Part shown: piece after piece, positions 52,321-60,138 of the stretch
How the letters are laid out: each line of letters opens with the position of its first letter
Position numbering within the stretch: the stretch's first letter is position 1
From: Streptomyces sp. SAJ15
GTDB lineage: Bacteria; Actinomycetota; Actinomycetes; Streptomycetales; Streptomycetaceae
Reading direction: 5' to 3'
NCBI RefSeq assembly: GCF_007595705.1
Contig: NZ_NISY01000001.1
Location: 310,001 to 374,000, forward strand
Length of the DNA: 64,000 bases
The notes under the pieces: generated by a model
What the model was told of the DNA's origin: nothing
What the model saw: only the letters and a program-made list of their open reading frames with translations
Database searches by the model: none
Position numbers and translations under genes: made by a program

Positions 52321-53327
52321 TCGCCGCCCCGGCCGTGACCCCGCCGGTGCGGGTGGCGCTGGCGCGCCCCATCCAGACGTTCCCGACCCCGGCAGCCGGC
52401 CGGCGGCTGGCCTACGAACCGAAGTTCGACGGCCACCGCGTGCTGATCTTCCGGACCGAGGAGGAGGTGTTGTTGCAGGCGCGGTCCGGGCGCATCATCA
52501 CCCGTGCCTTCCCCGACCTCGTCACGGCGGCGCTCCGGCTCCCGGCCGGGGTGGTGCTCGACGGCGAGGTCGTCGTCTGGACCGAGGGCCGCACCGACTT
52601 CGCCGCCGTGCAGCAGCGCGCCGCCGCGCCGCCCGCCCGCGCCGCCCGGCTGGCCCGCCGCCGCCCCGCCTCCTACGCCGCGTTCGACCTGCTGGCGGCG
52701 GAGGGACGGGATCTGCGGCCGCGCCCGTACGGTGAGCGGCGTGCCGCCCTGGTGGCGCTCCTGGAGTCGCACGGCCCGCCGATCCAGCCCGTGCCTATGA
52801 CCACCGACCGCGGCGAGGCCGCGGAGTGGTACGAGAGCCTCCGCGCGGTGGGCGTCGAGGGGCTGGTCGTCAAGGACCTGGCGCAGCCGTACCGCGCGGG
52901 TCGGTACTGGCTCAAGCTCCGCCACTCCGACACCCGGGACGCGGTGGTGGTCGGTGTGGTGGGGCCGCGCTACCGCCCCCGCGCCCTCGCGCTCGCCCTC
53001 CCCGGCGACGACACCCCGGTCGTCTCCACGCCGCTGGACGCGGCGCTGCGCGCCCGACTGGCCGAGCCGCTGCGCCGGTTGCAGCGGGACGCGCCGGACG
53101 CGCGGGACGGAGCGTCGGCGGCCGAGGGAGCCGAGGCCGACGAGGACGCGGAGGCCGCGACCGACGTGGCCGTGGCGCCCGATGCGCCTGAAGCGATCGC
53201 GCACGACATGGTCGGCGCGGAGGTCGCCTACCGCCCCGTCCCGCCCGAACTGACCGTGGAGGTCCGGGCCGACACCACCCCGCGGCACGCGGCGGTCACG
53301 GTCATCCGACTGCGCACGCCCGAGTGA
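52317..53327 (+). CDS. ATP-dependent DNA ligase (LigC/LigD-ligase-like)
   Basis: 336 residues from GTG 52317, which overlaps the polymerase gene's stop. Adenylation Lys36 lies in motif I (YEPKFDGHRVLIF). Motif III/IIIa is GVVLDGEVVVW and ASYAAFDLLAAEGRDL; motif IV is EGLVVKDL; motif V is WLKLRHSDTRDAVVVG. A short OB-like C-terminal domain is interrupted by an Ala/Glu/Asp-rich stretch (GASAAEGAEADEDAEAATDV). It should seal ends after the polymerase acts. Together with Ku it gives a complete, gene-split NHEJ set. Confidence 0.94.
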   Translation: MIAAPAVTPPVRVALARPIQTFPTPAAGRRLAYEPKFDGHRVLIFRTEEEVLLQARSGRIITRAFPDLVTAALRLPAGVVLDGEVVVWTEGRTDFAAVQQRAAAPPARAARLARRRPASYAAFDLLAAEGRDLRPRPYGERRAALVALLESHGPPIQPVPMTTDRGEAAEWYESLRAVGVEGLVVKDLAQPYRAGRYWLKLRHSDTRDAVVVGVVGPRYRPRALALALPGDDTPVVSTPLDAALRARLAEPLRRLQRDAPDARDGASAAEGAEADEDAEAATDVAVAPDAPEAIAHDMVGAEVAYRPVPPELTVEVRADTTPRHAAVTVIRLRTPE

Positions 53328-53443
53328 CCCCCGAATGACCCTGACTGACCCCGACTGATCCCCGGCCGGCACCCGCCCTGTCAACGCGACCGCCGCTGAA
53401 CGTGACCGCTCGCTGAAAGGCGACCGCACGCTGAACGTTGCCG

Positions 53444-53485
53444 CACGCCCGGCACGCCCGGCACGCCCGGCACGCCCGGCACGCG
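53444..53485. repeat. 9-bp tandem repeat
   Basis: Four exact copies of CACGCCCGG, then a partial fifth. It lies in the 405-bp spacer 53328-53732 after the ligase gene; I see no gene there. Confidence 0.85.
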
Positions 53486-53732
53486 CGGCCGAGCGCTCGG
53501 CGACCCGTTCGCCGAGGGGCGCTCGACCGCCGCGCGAGCCCTCCCGTACCACCGCGCGACCCCTTCCCTCGCCGCCGCGCGACCTCTCCTCGTGCCGTCG
53601 TCCAGCCGCCTCGCGACCGATACCGGACCGAATTTCGACCGCGGCCCATCTCCGCGGCGTAGATGTGGAACAGAGGGTGACCGGTCGCGAGTTGACATGA
53701 GGGGTGGGCGCAATCGCTGAAGGAGACACGAT

Positions 53733-53822
53733 ATGTGCGGAAGCTGCGGCTCGACGGATGGCCACCGACTCAACAACGGAAACTGGCAGTGCCACATATG
53801 CGGCTCGGTCACTGCCGGATGA
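53733..53822 (+). CDS. 29-residue zinc-ribbon-like peptide (possibly the 5' part of a frameshifted gene)
   Basis: ATG at 53733 preceded by AAGGAGA at good spacing. The peptide has two CxxC pairs: MCGSCGSTDGHRL and NGNWQCHICGSV, the layout of a zinc ribbon (C2, C5, C20, C23). It ends at TGA 53820-53822. Downstream the coding signal moves to another frame, which reads straight on as EQDRIAWEAIDAETRDR if one base is skipped at GGA-TGA. Either this is a complete mini-protein, or the true product is an ~85-residue protein made by a +1 shift, or an indel has split it. Confidence 0.55.
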   Translation: MCGSCGSTDGHRLNNGNWQCHICGSVTAG

Positions 53823-53988
53823 GCAGGACCGCATCGCCTGGGAGGCGATCGACGCGGAGACCCGGGACCGGCTTCCCTTCGTCTCGCCGGAGGACTTCAC
53901 CGTCACCGCGGGAGACGAGACCGTGGCGACCAACTGGCGGCGCTTCCACACCACGTTGAGCCGGGCCGCGTCCTTCGAGGCACTCTAG
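53758..53988 (+). CDS. 76-codon frame overlapping the zinc-ribbon mini-gene
   Basis: Reads from ATG 53758 to TAG 53988. Its first 20 codons, which overlap the zinc-ribbon frame, have untypically many A/T third bases (TCA, ACA, GAA, ACT), so they are probably not used. From 53818 on the codon use becomes typical: DEQDRIAWEAIDAETRDRLP, then FVSPEDFTVTAGDETVATNW and RRFHTTLSRAASFEAL. That acidic, well-formed segment is likely the real C-terminal part of the zinc-ribbon product. No ribosome site precedes 53758. Confidence 0.45.
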   Translation: MATDSTTETGSATYAARSLPDEQDRIAWEAIDAETRDRLPFVSPEDFTVTAGDETVATNWRRFHTTLSRAASFEAL

Positions 53989-54252
53989 GCCGGCGGCCGC
54001 GTGGCCTGGGTGCGATACGGCGGCATACGAGCGTCGCTCAAGCCGGGGGATCTCGTTGGGATCCGATCCCGGGGGGTCGAACGGCGATCCGTGCGACTCC
54101 CGTTCCCCGGGCGATGGTTCCGGCGCCAACTCCTGCCGCTGACGGTCGAAACCGCCGGGGATTGTAGAAGTAGCGCACGCCGCACCGCAAGGGGAAAGGG
54201 AAGTCTTGCCACTCTCCCTCGCGTTGTGTGATGTGGCCGATACGCTTCGTGG

Positions 54253-56991
54253 ATGGCGTCATTCCTACGTGCGGCGGCCGCTTCCGACGGGCGAGTTCCG
54301 AGGGCACTGGAGCGGGAGGCCGAGTGGGCCGCCGTCCGGGCCCGGCTGGATGACCTGGGCGGTTGGTCCCCCGCCGGTGTGCAGCGACCGAAGGCCGACC
54401 GCGGCGGACTGCTGGTGTTCACCGGCCCGGCCGGGGTCGGCAAGACCACGGTTCTGGCCGAAGTGCGGCGGCTCGCCGCCGAGCGCGAGTGCGTCGCGCT
54501 GTTCGCCCGGGGCGGCGAGCGGGAGCGCGCGGTCGCTTTCCACGTCGTGCGGCAGCTGCTGCAACCCCTGCTGGCCTCCTACCCCGAGGCCGAACGCCGG
54601 GAGTTGCTGGGAGCCTGGTACGACATCATCGGCCCCTGTGTGGGGCTGTGCCCCGTCGAGGACGGTGCGGCCCCGGACCCGCAGGGTGTGCGCGACGGCC
54701 TGGACTGGGTGCTGATCAACGTGGCGGTGCAGCGCGGCCCGTTGGTGCTGGTGCTGGACGACGCGCACTGGGCGGACCCGGAGTCGCTGGCCTGGCTCGG
54801 CGGCTTCACGTCCCGCCTGGATGAGCTTCCGGTGCTCATGGTGATCGCCTGCCGCACCGAGGACCACCCGACGGCGGCCGCCGAGACCGCCGACGTCACG
54901 GAGCTCGACGAGCTGGTCGCGGGCAGCGGCGCCCGCCCCTACCGACTGGCCCCGCTGAGCCCCGGCGCGGTGGCCGAGCTGGTCCGGGCCGATATGGGCG
55001 CCGAGGCGGAGGACGCGTTCTGCCAGGGGGTGTGGCAGGCCACCGAGGGCAACCCCTTCCGGACCCTGGAGCTGATCGCCAAGGCCAAGGGGCAGGAGCT
55101 GTCCCCGACCCGCGAGAACACCGGCCTGCTGCCGTCCATGGCCGCCGCCACCGACGAGAGCGTGGTGGCGCGGCTGGAGCGGCTCGACTCCTCCGCCGTA
55201 CGGCTGGCCCGGGCCGCCGCCGTGCTCGGTGCGGAGGCGTCGCCGAGCCTGGTGATGTCGATAGCCGGCATGGGCCCGGCGGAGGCCGCGGACGCCGCCG
55301 AACGGCTCTGCGCCGCCCGTCTGGTGAAGGACACCCCCAACCTGGAGCTGGCCCATCCGCTGATCGCGACGGCGATCTACCGCTCGATCCCGGCGGCCAC
55401 GCGCGTGGCGCTGCACGGCAAGGCGGCCTGGGACCTCATCGAGTCCGGGCAGGGCGCGGCCGCCGCCGCGCGGCATCTGATGGAGATCCACCCGGAGGAC
55501 GACCCCTGGGTGGTCGGCCAGCTCCGCGAGGCCGCCATGGAGTATCTGCGCACCGGAGCGCCCGACGCCGCCCGCCGCTGTCTGGAGCGGGCGCTGCGCG
55601 AGCCGCCGCTCCCGGAGCTGCGGGCCACGCTCCTCTACGAACTCGGCTGTCCCGCGCTGTGGCACGACCCGGCGACCGCCGTGAACAACCTGCGGTCGGC
55701 GCTGGAGGAGGCCGGCCCGGACGGCGCGCTCCGCCAGGGCATCGTCATCCGGCTCGCCCGGGCGCTCGCCTACTGCGACCGGATGCCCGAGGCGGTGGGC
55801 CTGCTGGAGGAGGAGGCCCGTGCGACCACCGACGCCCCGACCCGACTCCGGCTGCACACCGAGCACTTCATGATGGCCGCGTTCAGCTCCCAGGACCAGG
55901 ACACCCCCACGCACTCGCGTCGGCTGGCCAAGCTCGCCGAGCGGCTGACCGGACACGACCAGACCGAGCGCTACGTCTTCGGGCTGCGCGCCTGGGACGC
56001 GATGCTGCGCGGCGAGCCGGCCGCCGTGGTGCTGGACTACGCCGAGCGTGCCCTGGCCGACGGCATGAACTGGACCGACGAGCAGTGGGGCTTCGAGGTG
56101 CCGGCGCTGGTCGGGCTGACCTTCCTCTACTGCGACCGGCCCGACCGCGCGGAGGAGCTCTTCACCATCGGCGTCGCGGAGTTCGAGCGACAGGGCCAGC
56201 GCGGCGTGCCGCTGGCCTTCGGCTACTCCTTCCTGGGCTACATCCACTTCCGCGCGGGCCGGCTCACCGACGCGGAGGACTTCGCCCGGCTCGGGCTGCG
56301 GCTGGCCGGCCGCGCCGCGCCCGGCGCTCCCGTGCACTGGTACGCCGTCGGCAGCCTGATCGAGATCCTGCTCGCCCGCGGCAAGACGGAGGCGGCCGAG
56401 GACCTCGCCGCGCGGCACGACTTCGGCAGGCCCTTCCCGTCCGCGGTCACCATCCCGGACGCCCAGTCCGTCGGCGCCGAGCTGCTGCTCGCGCGGGGCC
56501 GGGTCAAGGAGGCGGCGGAAGAGCTCACCGAGGTGGGCCGGCGGCTGGACGCCCGCGGGGTGCACAATCCGAGCTGGTGCCCCTGGATGCTCAAGCTGGC
56601 CCTCGCCGTGCACGCCGAGGACCCGGACCGGGCGCGTGAGTTGGCGAGGGAGGCGGTACGGCGGGCGGAGCGCTTCGGCACCGATGCCGCCGTCGGCTCC
56701 ACGCTGTGCGTGGCCGCCCGGGTGCAGGAGCCCCCGGAGGCCATCGCCCTGTTACGGCGCGCCGTCGACCACCTTGAGCGGTCGTCCGCGGCGCATCTGC
56801 TCGCGGTCGCGCAGGTGGAGCTCGGAGCCGCGCTGCGCCGCGACGGACGGGCGGCGCAGGCCGCCGCGCAGCTGTACCAGGGCGTGCAGGGTGCCGTGCG
56901 CTGCGGCGCCGAGGAGCTGGTGCGGCGGGCCAGTGACGAGCTGGTGGCCGCCGGTCTGCCGCCGCGCCGCGCGGGGACGTGGGGCGCGTAG
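54253..56991 (+). CDS. LAL-type STAND ATPase lacking the LuxR C-terminal HTH
   Basis: 912 residues. Walker A is GPAGVGKTT (K64), Walker B LVLVLDDAHW (~D169-D170), with WATEGNPFRTLELI near 262 as sensor region; a long TPR-like helical half follows. LAL regulators of this size normally end in a ~60-residue LuxR HTH (pattern xLTPSExxVAxLAAxGLSNxEIA). Here the protein stops at LPPRRAGTWGA, just where that domain would begin, and I see none in any frame of the next 300 bases. Codon 834 (56752-56754) is TTA, rare in these genomes, implying bldA dependence. It lies upstream of the terpene operon; role as sensor or regulator there is inference. Confidence 0.85.
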   Translation: MASFLRAAAASDGRVPRALEREAEWAAVRARLDDLGGWSPAGVQRPKADRGGLLVFTGPAGVGKTTVLAEVRRLAAERECVALFARGGERERAVAFHVVRQLLQPLLASYPEAERRELLGAWYDIIGPCVGLCPVEDGAAPDPQGVRDGLDWVLINVAVQRGPLVLVLDDAHWADPESLAWLGGFTSRLDELPVLMVIACRTEDHPTAAAETADVTELDELVAGSGARPYRLAPLSPGAVAELVRADMGAEAEDAFCQGVWQATEGNPFRTLELIAKAKGQELSPTRENTGLLPSMAAATDESVVARLERLDSSAVRLARAAAVLGAEASPSLVMSIAGMGPAEAADAAERLCAARLVKDTPNLELAHPLIATAIYRSIPAATRVALHGKAAWDLIESGQGAAAAARHLMEIHPEDDPWVVGQLREAAMEYLRTGAPDAARRCLERALREPPLPELRATLLYELGCPALWHDPATAVNNLRSALEEAGPDGALRQGIVIRLARALAYCDRMPEAVGLLEEEARATTDAPTRLRLHTEHFMMAAFSSQDQDTPTHSRRLAKLAERLTGHDQTERYVFGLRAWDAMLRGEPAAVVLDYAERALADGMNWTDEQWGFEVPALVGLTFLYCDRPDRAEELFTIGVAEFERQGQRGVPLAFGYSFLGYIHFRAGRLTDAEDFARLGLRLAGRAAPGAPVHWYAVGSLIEILLARGKTEAAEDLAARHDFGRPFPSAVTIPDAQSVGAELLLARGRVKEAAEELTEVGRRLDARGVHNPSWCPWMLKLALAVHAEDPDRARELAREAVRRAERFGTDAAVGSTLCVAARVQEPPEAIALLRRAVDHLERSSAAHLLAVAQVELGAALRRDGRAAQAAAQLYQGVQGAVRCGAEELVRRASDELVAAGLPPRRAGTWGA

Positions 56992-57376
56992 CGGTGCGGA
57001 CGCCACGCCGGTCGGGCACCCGCCCGTCCGGGCCCTGACGCGTACGACCAGCGGAGCGCGGCCTGACCGTCGGCCGTGGGGACGGTGGCGAGCGTGGCGC
57101 CGGGTGCGGGGAGCGGCCGTGGTCGTTCGTGCCGTGTCGTACGCCGTCGCCGTCGCCGTATGTGCCGGGTCGCGGCGCCGGTCGTGCGACACGTGCGCAG
57201 GCCAGGGGCGTGCGGCTCGAAAGGCGCGCCGCTCTTCGCCTCGCTTCGTGAGCCATGAGGTGGAGGTCAAGGTCGGACGGGGTTTCCGGCCGTATCCGCG
57301 GGTGAAAGCTCCGTGAGGTCGGAGCACGCCCCGCGCTTCGACACCTTCTCGTTCCTCTTCCCCCGCGGGAAACACC
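56992..57376. other. Spacer upstream of the terpene operon
   Basis: 385 bp without a recognisable gene; frames are Arg-rich and of poor codon use. It should contain the promoter of the three-gene terpenoid operon. No LuxR-type HTH coding remnant is visible in it. Confidence 0.5.
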
Positions 57377-57550
57377 ATGAGTACCGCAGCGTTACAGGCA
57401 TCACTCGTCCATCAGCAGCCGCCCGCGTCGGCACTGGATCCGGCGGAGATCCGGACCACCGTCGACGCCGTTCCGGGCGCGTTCCTCACCGAGAAGATCC
57501 CTACGGTGGAGCTCCCCTGTGCGCATCCGGTCCGGGTGAGGAGCTCATGA
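57377..57550 (+). CDS. 57-residue peptide translationally coupled to the terpene synthase
   Basis: ATG 57377 to TGA 57550. The product begins MSTAALQASLVHQQPPASAL, continues DPAEIRTTVDAVPGAF and ends LTEKIPTVELPCAHPVRVRS plus one Ser. Codon use is good after the first dozen codons. Codon 6 is TTA (57392-57394). The stop overlaps the terpene synthase start (ATGA), the same coupling seen between the synthase and P450 genes. The ribosome site is weak (CGGGAAAC). It may be a regulatory leader, a small partner protein, or the split-off N-terminus of a cyclase (the ELPCAHPVR segment faintly recalls cyclase N-termini). Not recognised. Confidence 0.6.
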   Translation: MSTAALQASLVHQQPPASALDPAEIRTTVDAVPGAFLTEKIPTVELPCAHPVRVRSS

Positions 57551-58623
57551 CCGGAACCAGGCCCCCGGCGGTCGGCGGCCGGCGACGCGCGGAGGGGCAG
57601 TTCTACCTCCCCGAGCTTCCGCGGCTGCTGCCCTACGCCTACCACCCCAAGGCCGCGCAGATCGAGTTCCGGTCCAACGGCTGGGTGCGCCGCTTCCTGG
57701 CGGACTGCTTCGCCGACGAGCAGGAGTTGCTGAAGTACCTGAGGCAGCGGAACGGGCTCTACGGATCGCTCACCGTCCCGACCGCCGACGAGGCGCGCGC
57801 GCTCAACGTCGTCGACTTCTACCAGTTCGTCACCGTCATCGACGACCTCGCCATGGACCCCACCGCGCTCGGCGCCAGCCGGCGCCGACTCGGCGAGGAG
57901 TTCGCCCGCATCCTGGAGGACTTCTCCGCCGGCGCGGAGCCGGACCCGGACTTCCCGTACGGATGCGCCGCCTGCGATCTGTGGCGGCGCATCGGTCCGG
58001 GGCTCAGCCCGCGTCAGGCCGATCGGTTCGGCGCCGCCCTCAAGACCTTCCTGGACGGCACGGCCGGTGAGTTCCCCCTCCGCCGGGCGGGCGTGGTGCC
58101 CGACTACGCGAGCTATATGACCTGGCGACCGCACAGCTTCGGTTTCGACTTCATGACGCTGCTCACCGAGTACGCGATCGGGGTCGACATGTCGCCCTTC
58201 GTCGACGAGCCGTCGCTGAGGGAGCTGCACGCCCATGGCGTCCGGCAGTTGATCCTCGTCAACGATCTGCTCTCGTGGCGCACGGAGCACAGTCGGCAGG
58301 ACACCGTCAACGCCCTGCGGGTGCTGTGCCAGCACGAGGGGCTCACGCTCCAGCAGACCGTGAACCGGGTCTGCCGGCTGGTCGAGTACCACGAGAGGTC
58401 GTACCTCGCCGCGCGTGCGGCGGTGTGCCGCGGACCGCTGGGGACACGCGCCGACGTCCGCACCTACCTCGACGGACTGGACCGTCTGATCGGCGGCAGC
58501 CAGGAGTTCGAGTACCTCACACCGCGGTATTTCGGTGACGGATACGTCTGGGACGGGGCGACCTCCGGCTGGATCAGCCTGGCCGCGCCGGTCGCCAGGC
58601 TGAGCGAAGGGCGGCAGCGATGA
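57547..58623 (+). CDS. Class I terpene synthase (terpene synthase family 2)
   Basis: 358 residues from ATG 57547 (GAGGAG upstream; overlaps the peptide gene stop). The metal-binding sites of class I cyclases are present: an Asp-rich VIDDLAMD (D99, D100, D104) and the NSE triad NDLLSWRTE (N239, S243, E247). The closing RY pair is R327-Y328 (TPRYFG). Length fits sesquiterpene cyclases. The Asp-rich motif is DDxxxD rather than DDxxD, and neither motif matches the well-known geosmin, epi-isozizaene or pentalenene enzymes. Substrate is probably farnesyl or geranylgeranyl diphosphate; the product cannot be predicted. Confidence 0.9.
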   Translation: MTGTRPPAVGGRRRAEGQFYLPELPRLLPYAYHPKAAQIEFRSNGWVRRFLADCFADEQELLKYLRQRNGLYGSLTVPTADEARALNVVDFYQFVTVIDDLAMDPTALGASRRRLGEEFARILEDFSAGAEPDPDFPYGCAACDLWRRIGPGLSPRQADRFGAALKTFLDGTAGEFPLRRAGVVPDYASYMTWRPHSFGFDFMTLLTEYAIGVDMSPFVDEPSLRELHAHGVRQLILVNDLLSWRTEHSRQDTVNALRVLCQHEGLTLQQTVNRVCRLVEYHERSYLAARAAVCRGPLGTRADVRTYLDGLDRLIGGSQEFEYLTPRYFGDGYVWDGATSGWISLAAPVARLSEGRQR

Positions 58624-60098
58624 CGCAACAGACCGGACGAACGGGGCGTACGGGACGGGCGCGGCGGGCGGAATGGACGCGGCGGGTGGAGCGACCTCGG
58701 GCGGGAACGGCGCCGGGGGCGCTTCCGCTGCTCGGCCACGCGATCCCGCTGGCCCGGGCACCGCTGGACTTCCTGACCTCGATGGCGCGCCACGGCGAGC
58801 TGGTGGAGATACGTCTCGGCGCCCGCCCGGCCCATGTGGTCTGCGGGCACGGGGTGGCCCACGAGGTCTTCCGGGACGCCCGCACCTACGACAAGGGCGG
58901 CCCGCTCTTCGACAAGGTGCGGCCCATCATCGGGAACGGACTGGCCTCCTCCCCCTGGGAGGACCACCAGCGGCAGCGTCGACTGCTCCAGCAGGCGTTC
59001 CAGCCCGACCGGATGCCCGGATACGCCGCCGTGATGGGCGAGGAGATCGACGCCGTGCTCCGCCGCTGGCGGCCGGGACGGATCCTCGACGTCGGCGCCG
59101 CGCTGTACGAGCTCACCACCAGGATCACGGTCCGCGCCATGTTCCGCGGCCGCGTCGAGGACGACGCCGTCGCCGAGCTGCGTCGCTGCCTGCCCGTCAT
59201 CACCCGCGGGGTCTTCACCCGCACCATCCTGCCGGTCGACGCGCTGCACCGGCTGCCCACGCCCGCCAACCGCCGCTTCGACCGGGCGCTCGCCCGGCTG
59301 CGCCGGGTCATCGACCGGACGATCGCCGGCTACGGGACGACCGGCGGGCCGGGCCAGGGGACAGCCGGCGGGCCGGGAAAGGGGACGACCGGCGCGGGGG
59401 AGGGGGGCGGCGAGGACCTGATGTCCCTGCTCATCGACGCCGAGGACGAGGAGACCGGTGGGCGGATGTCGCGGCGGGAGGTCCACGACCAGGTGATGAC
59501 CCTGCTGCTGGGCGGCGTGGAGACCACGGCCAACCTGGTGGCCTGGACGTTCCACGTCCTCGGCGGGGAGGCCGGGGTGGAGGCGCGGCTGCACGCCGAG
59601 GTGGACGAGGTGCTCTGCGGCCGCCCGCCGGGCCTCGCCGATCTGCCCGAGCTGGAGTACACCCGGCGGGTCCTGACCGAAGTGCTGCGGCAGTACCCGC
59701 CCTTCTGGCTGCTGAACCGGATCACGACGCGCGAGGTCGAGCTGGCCGGCCGCCGGCTGCCGGCCGGGTCCACCCTCGTGATCAGCCCCTACGCCCTGGG
59801 GCGCGACCCGGCGGTCTTCCCCGACCCGGACCGCTTCGACCCGGACCGCTGGCTGCCCGCACGGGCGGCCTCGCTGCCGCGCGGCGCCGGCTTCCCGTTC
59901 GGCGGCGGCGCCCGCAGGTGCATCGGCGACCGCTTCGGCATGACGGAGGCGCTGCTCGTCCTGGCCACCGTCGCCGCCCGCTGGCGGCTGCGGCCGGCCG
60001 GCGGCTCGCCGGTCCGGCCCACACCGATGATCACGCTGAGCCCCGGCCCGCTGCGCATGCTCCTGGAGGAGCGACAGGCACGGACCCCGAGGGCCTGA
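58620..60098 (+). CDS. Cytochrome P450
   Basis: 492 residues; start ATG 58620 overlaps the terpene synthase stop (ATGA). ExxR is E354-R357 (EVLRQYP). The heme ligand is C434 in FPFGGGARRCIG. The I-helix oxygen-activation motif is GGVETT (298-303) rather than the usual AGxDTT. A low-complexity Gly/Thr insert (GTTGGPGQGTAGGPGKGTTG) lies around residues 240-262. Arg-rich N-terminus without a membrane anchor, so soluble. It likely oxidises the cyclase product. No ferredoxin gene is next to it, so electrons would come from elsewhere. Confidence 0.94.
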   Translation: MTQQTGRTGRTGRARRAEWTRRVERPRAGTAPGALPLLGHAIPLARAPLDFLTSMARHGELVEIRLGARPAHVVCGHGVAHEVFRDARTYDKGGPLFDKVRPIIGNGLASSPWEDHQRQRRLLQQAFQPDRMPGYAAVMGEEIDAVLRRWRPGRILDVGAALYELTTRITVRAMFRGRVEDDAVAELRRCLPVITRGVFTRTILPVDALHRLPTPANRRFDRALARLRRVIDRTIAGYGTTGGPGQGTAGGPGKGTTGAGEGGGEDLMSLLIDAEDEETGGRMSRREVHDQVMTLLLGGVETTANLVAWTFHVLGGEAGVEARLHAEVDEVLCGRPPGLADLPELEYTRRVLTEVLRQYPPFWLLNRITTREVELAGRRLPAGSTLVISPYALGRDPAVFPDPDRFDPDRWLPARAASLPRGAGFPFGGGARRCIGDRFGMTEALLVLATVAARWRLRPAGGSPVRPTPMITLSPGPLRMLLEERQARTPRA

Positions 60099-60138
60099 TG
60101 AGGGGGCTCGCCGCCCACGGATGCGACACCATGCCCCC

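Noticed and set aside
49659..53327. A collagen-like protein starting at ATG 49659
   Set aside because: The frame reads on antisense through ku and has no stop until the ligase gene's end; no ribosome site. Kept only as a repeat observation.
53819..53959. A second gene starting at ATGA over the zinc-ribbon stop
   Set aside because: The frame gives an Arg/Pro/Ser-rich product with poor third-base use; the neighbouring frame through 53988 has the real coding signal.
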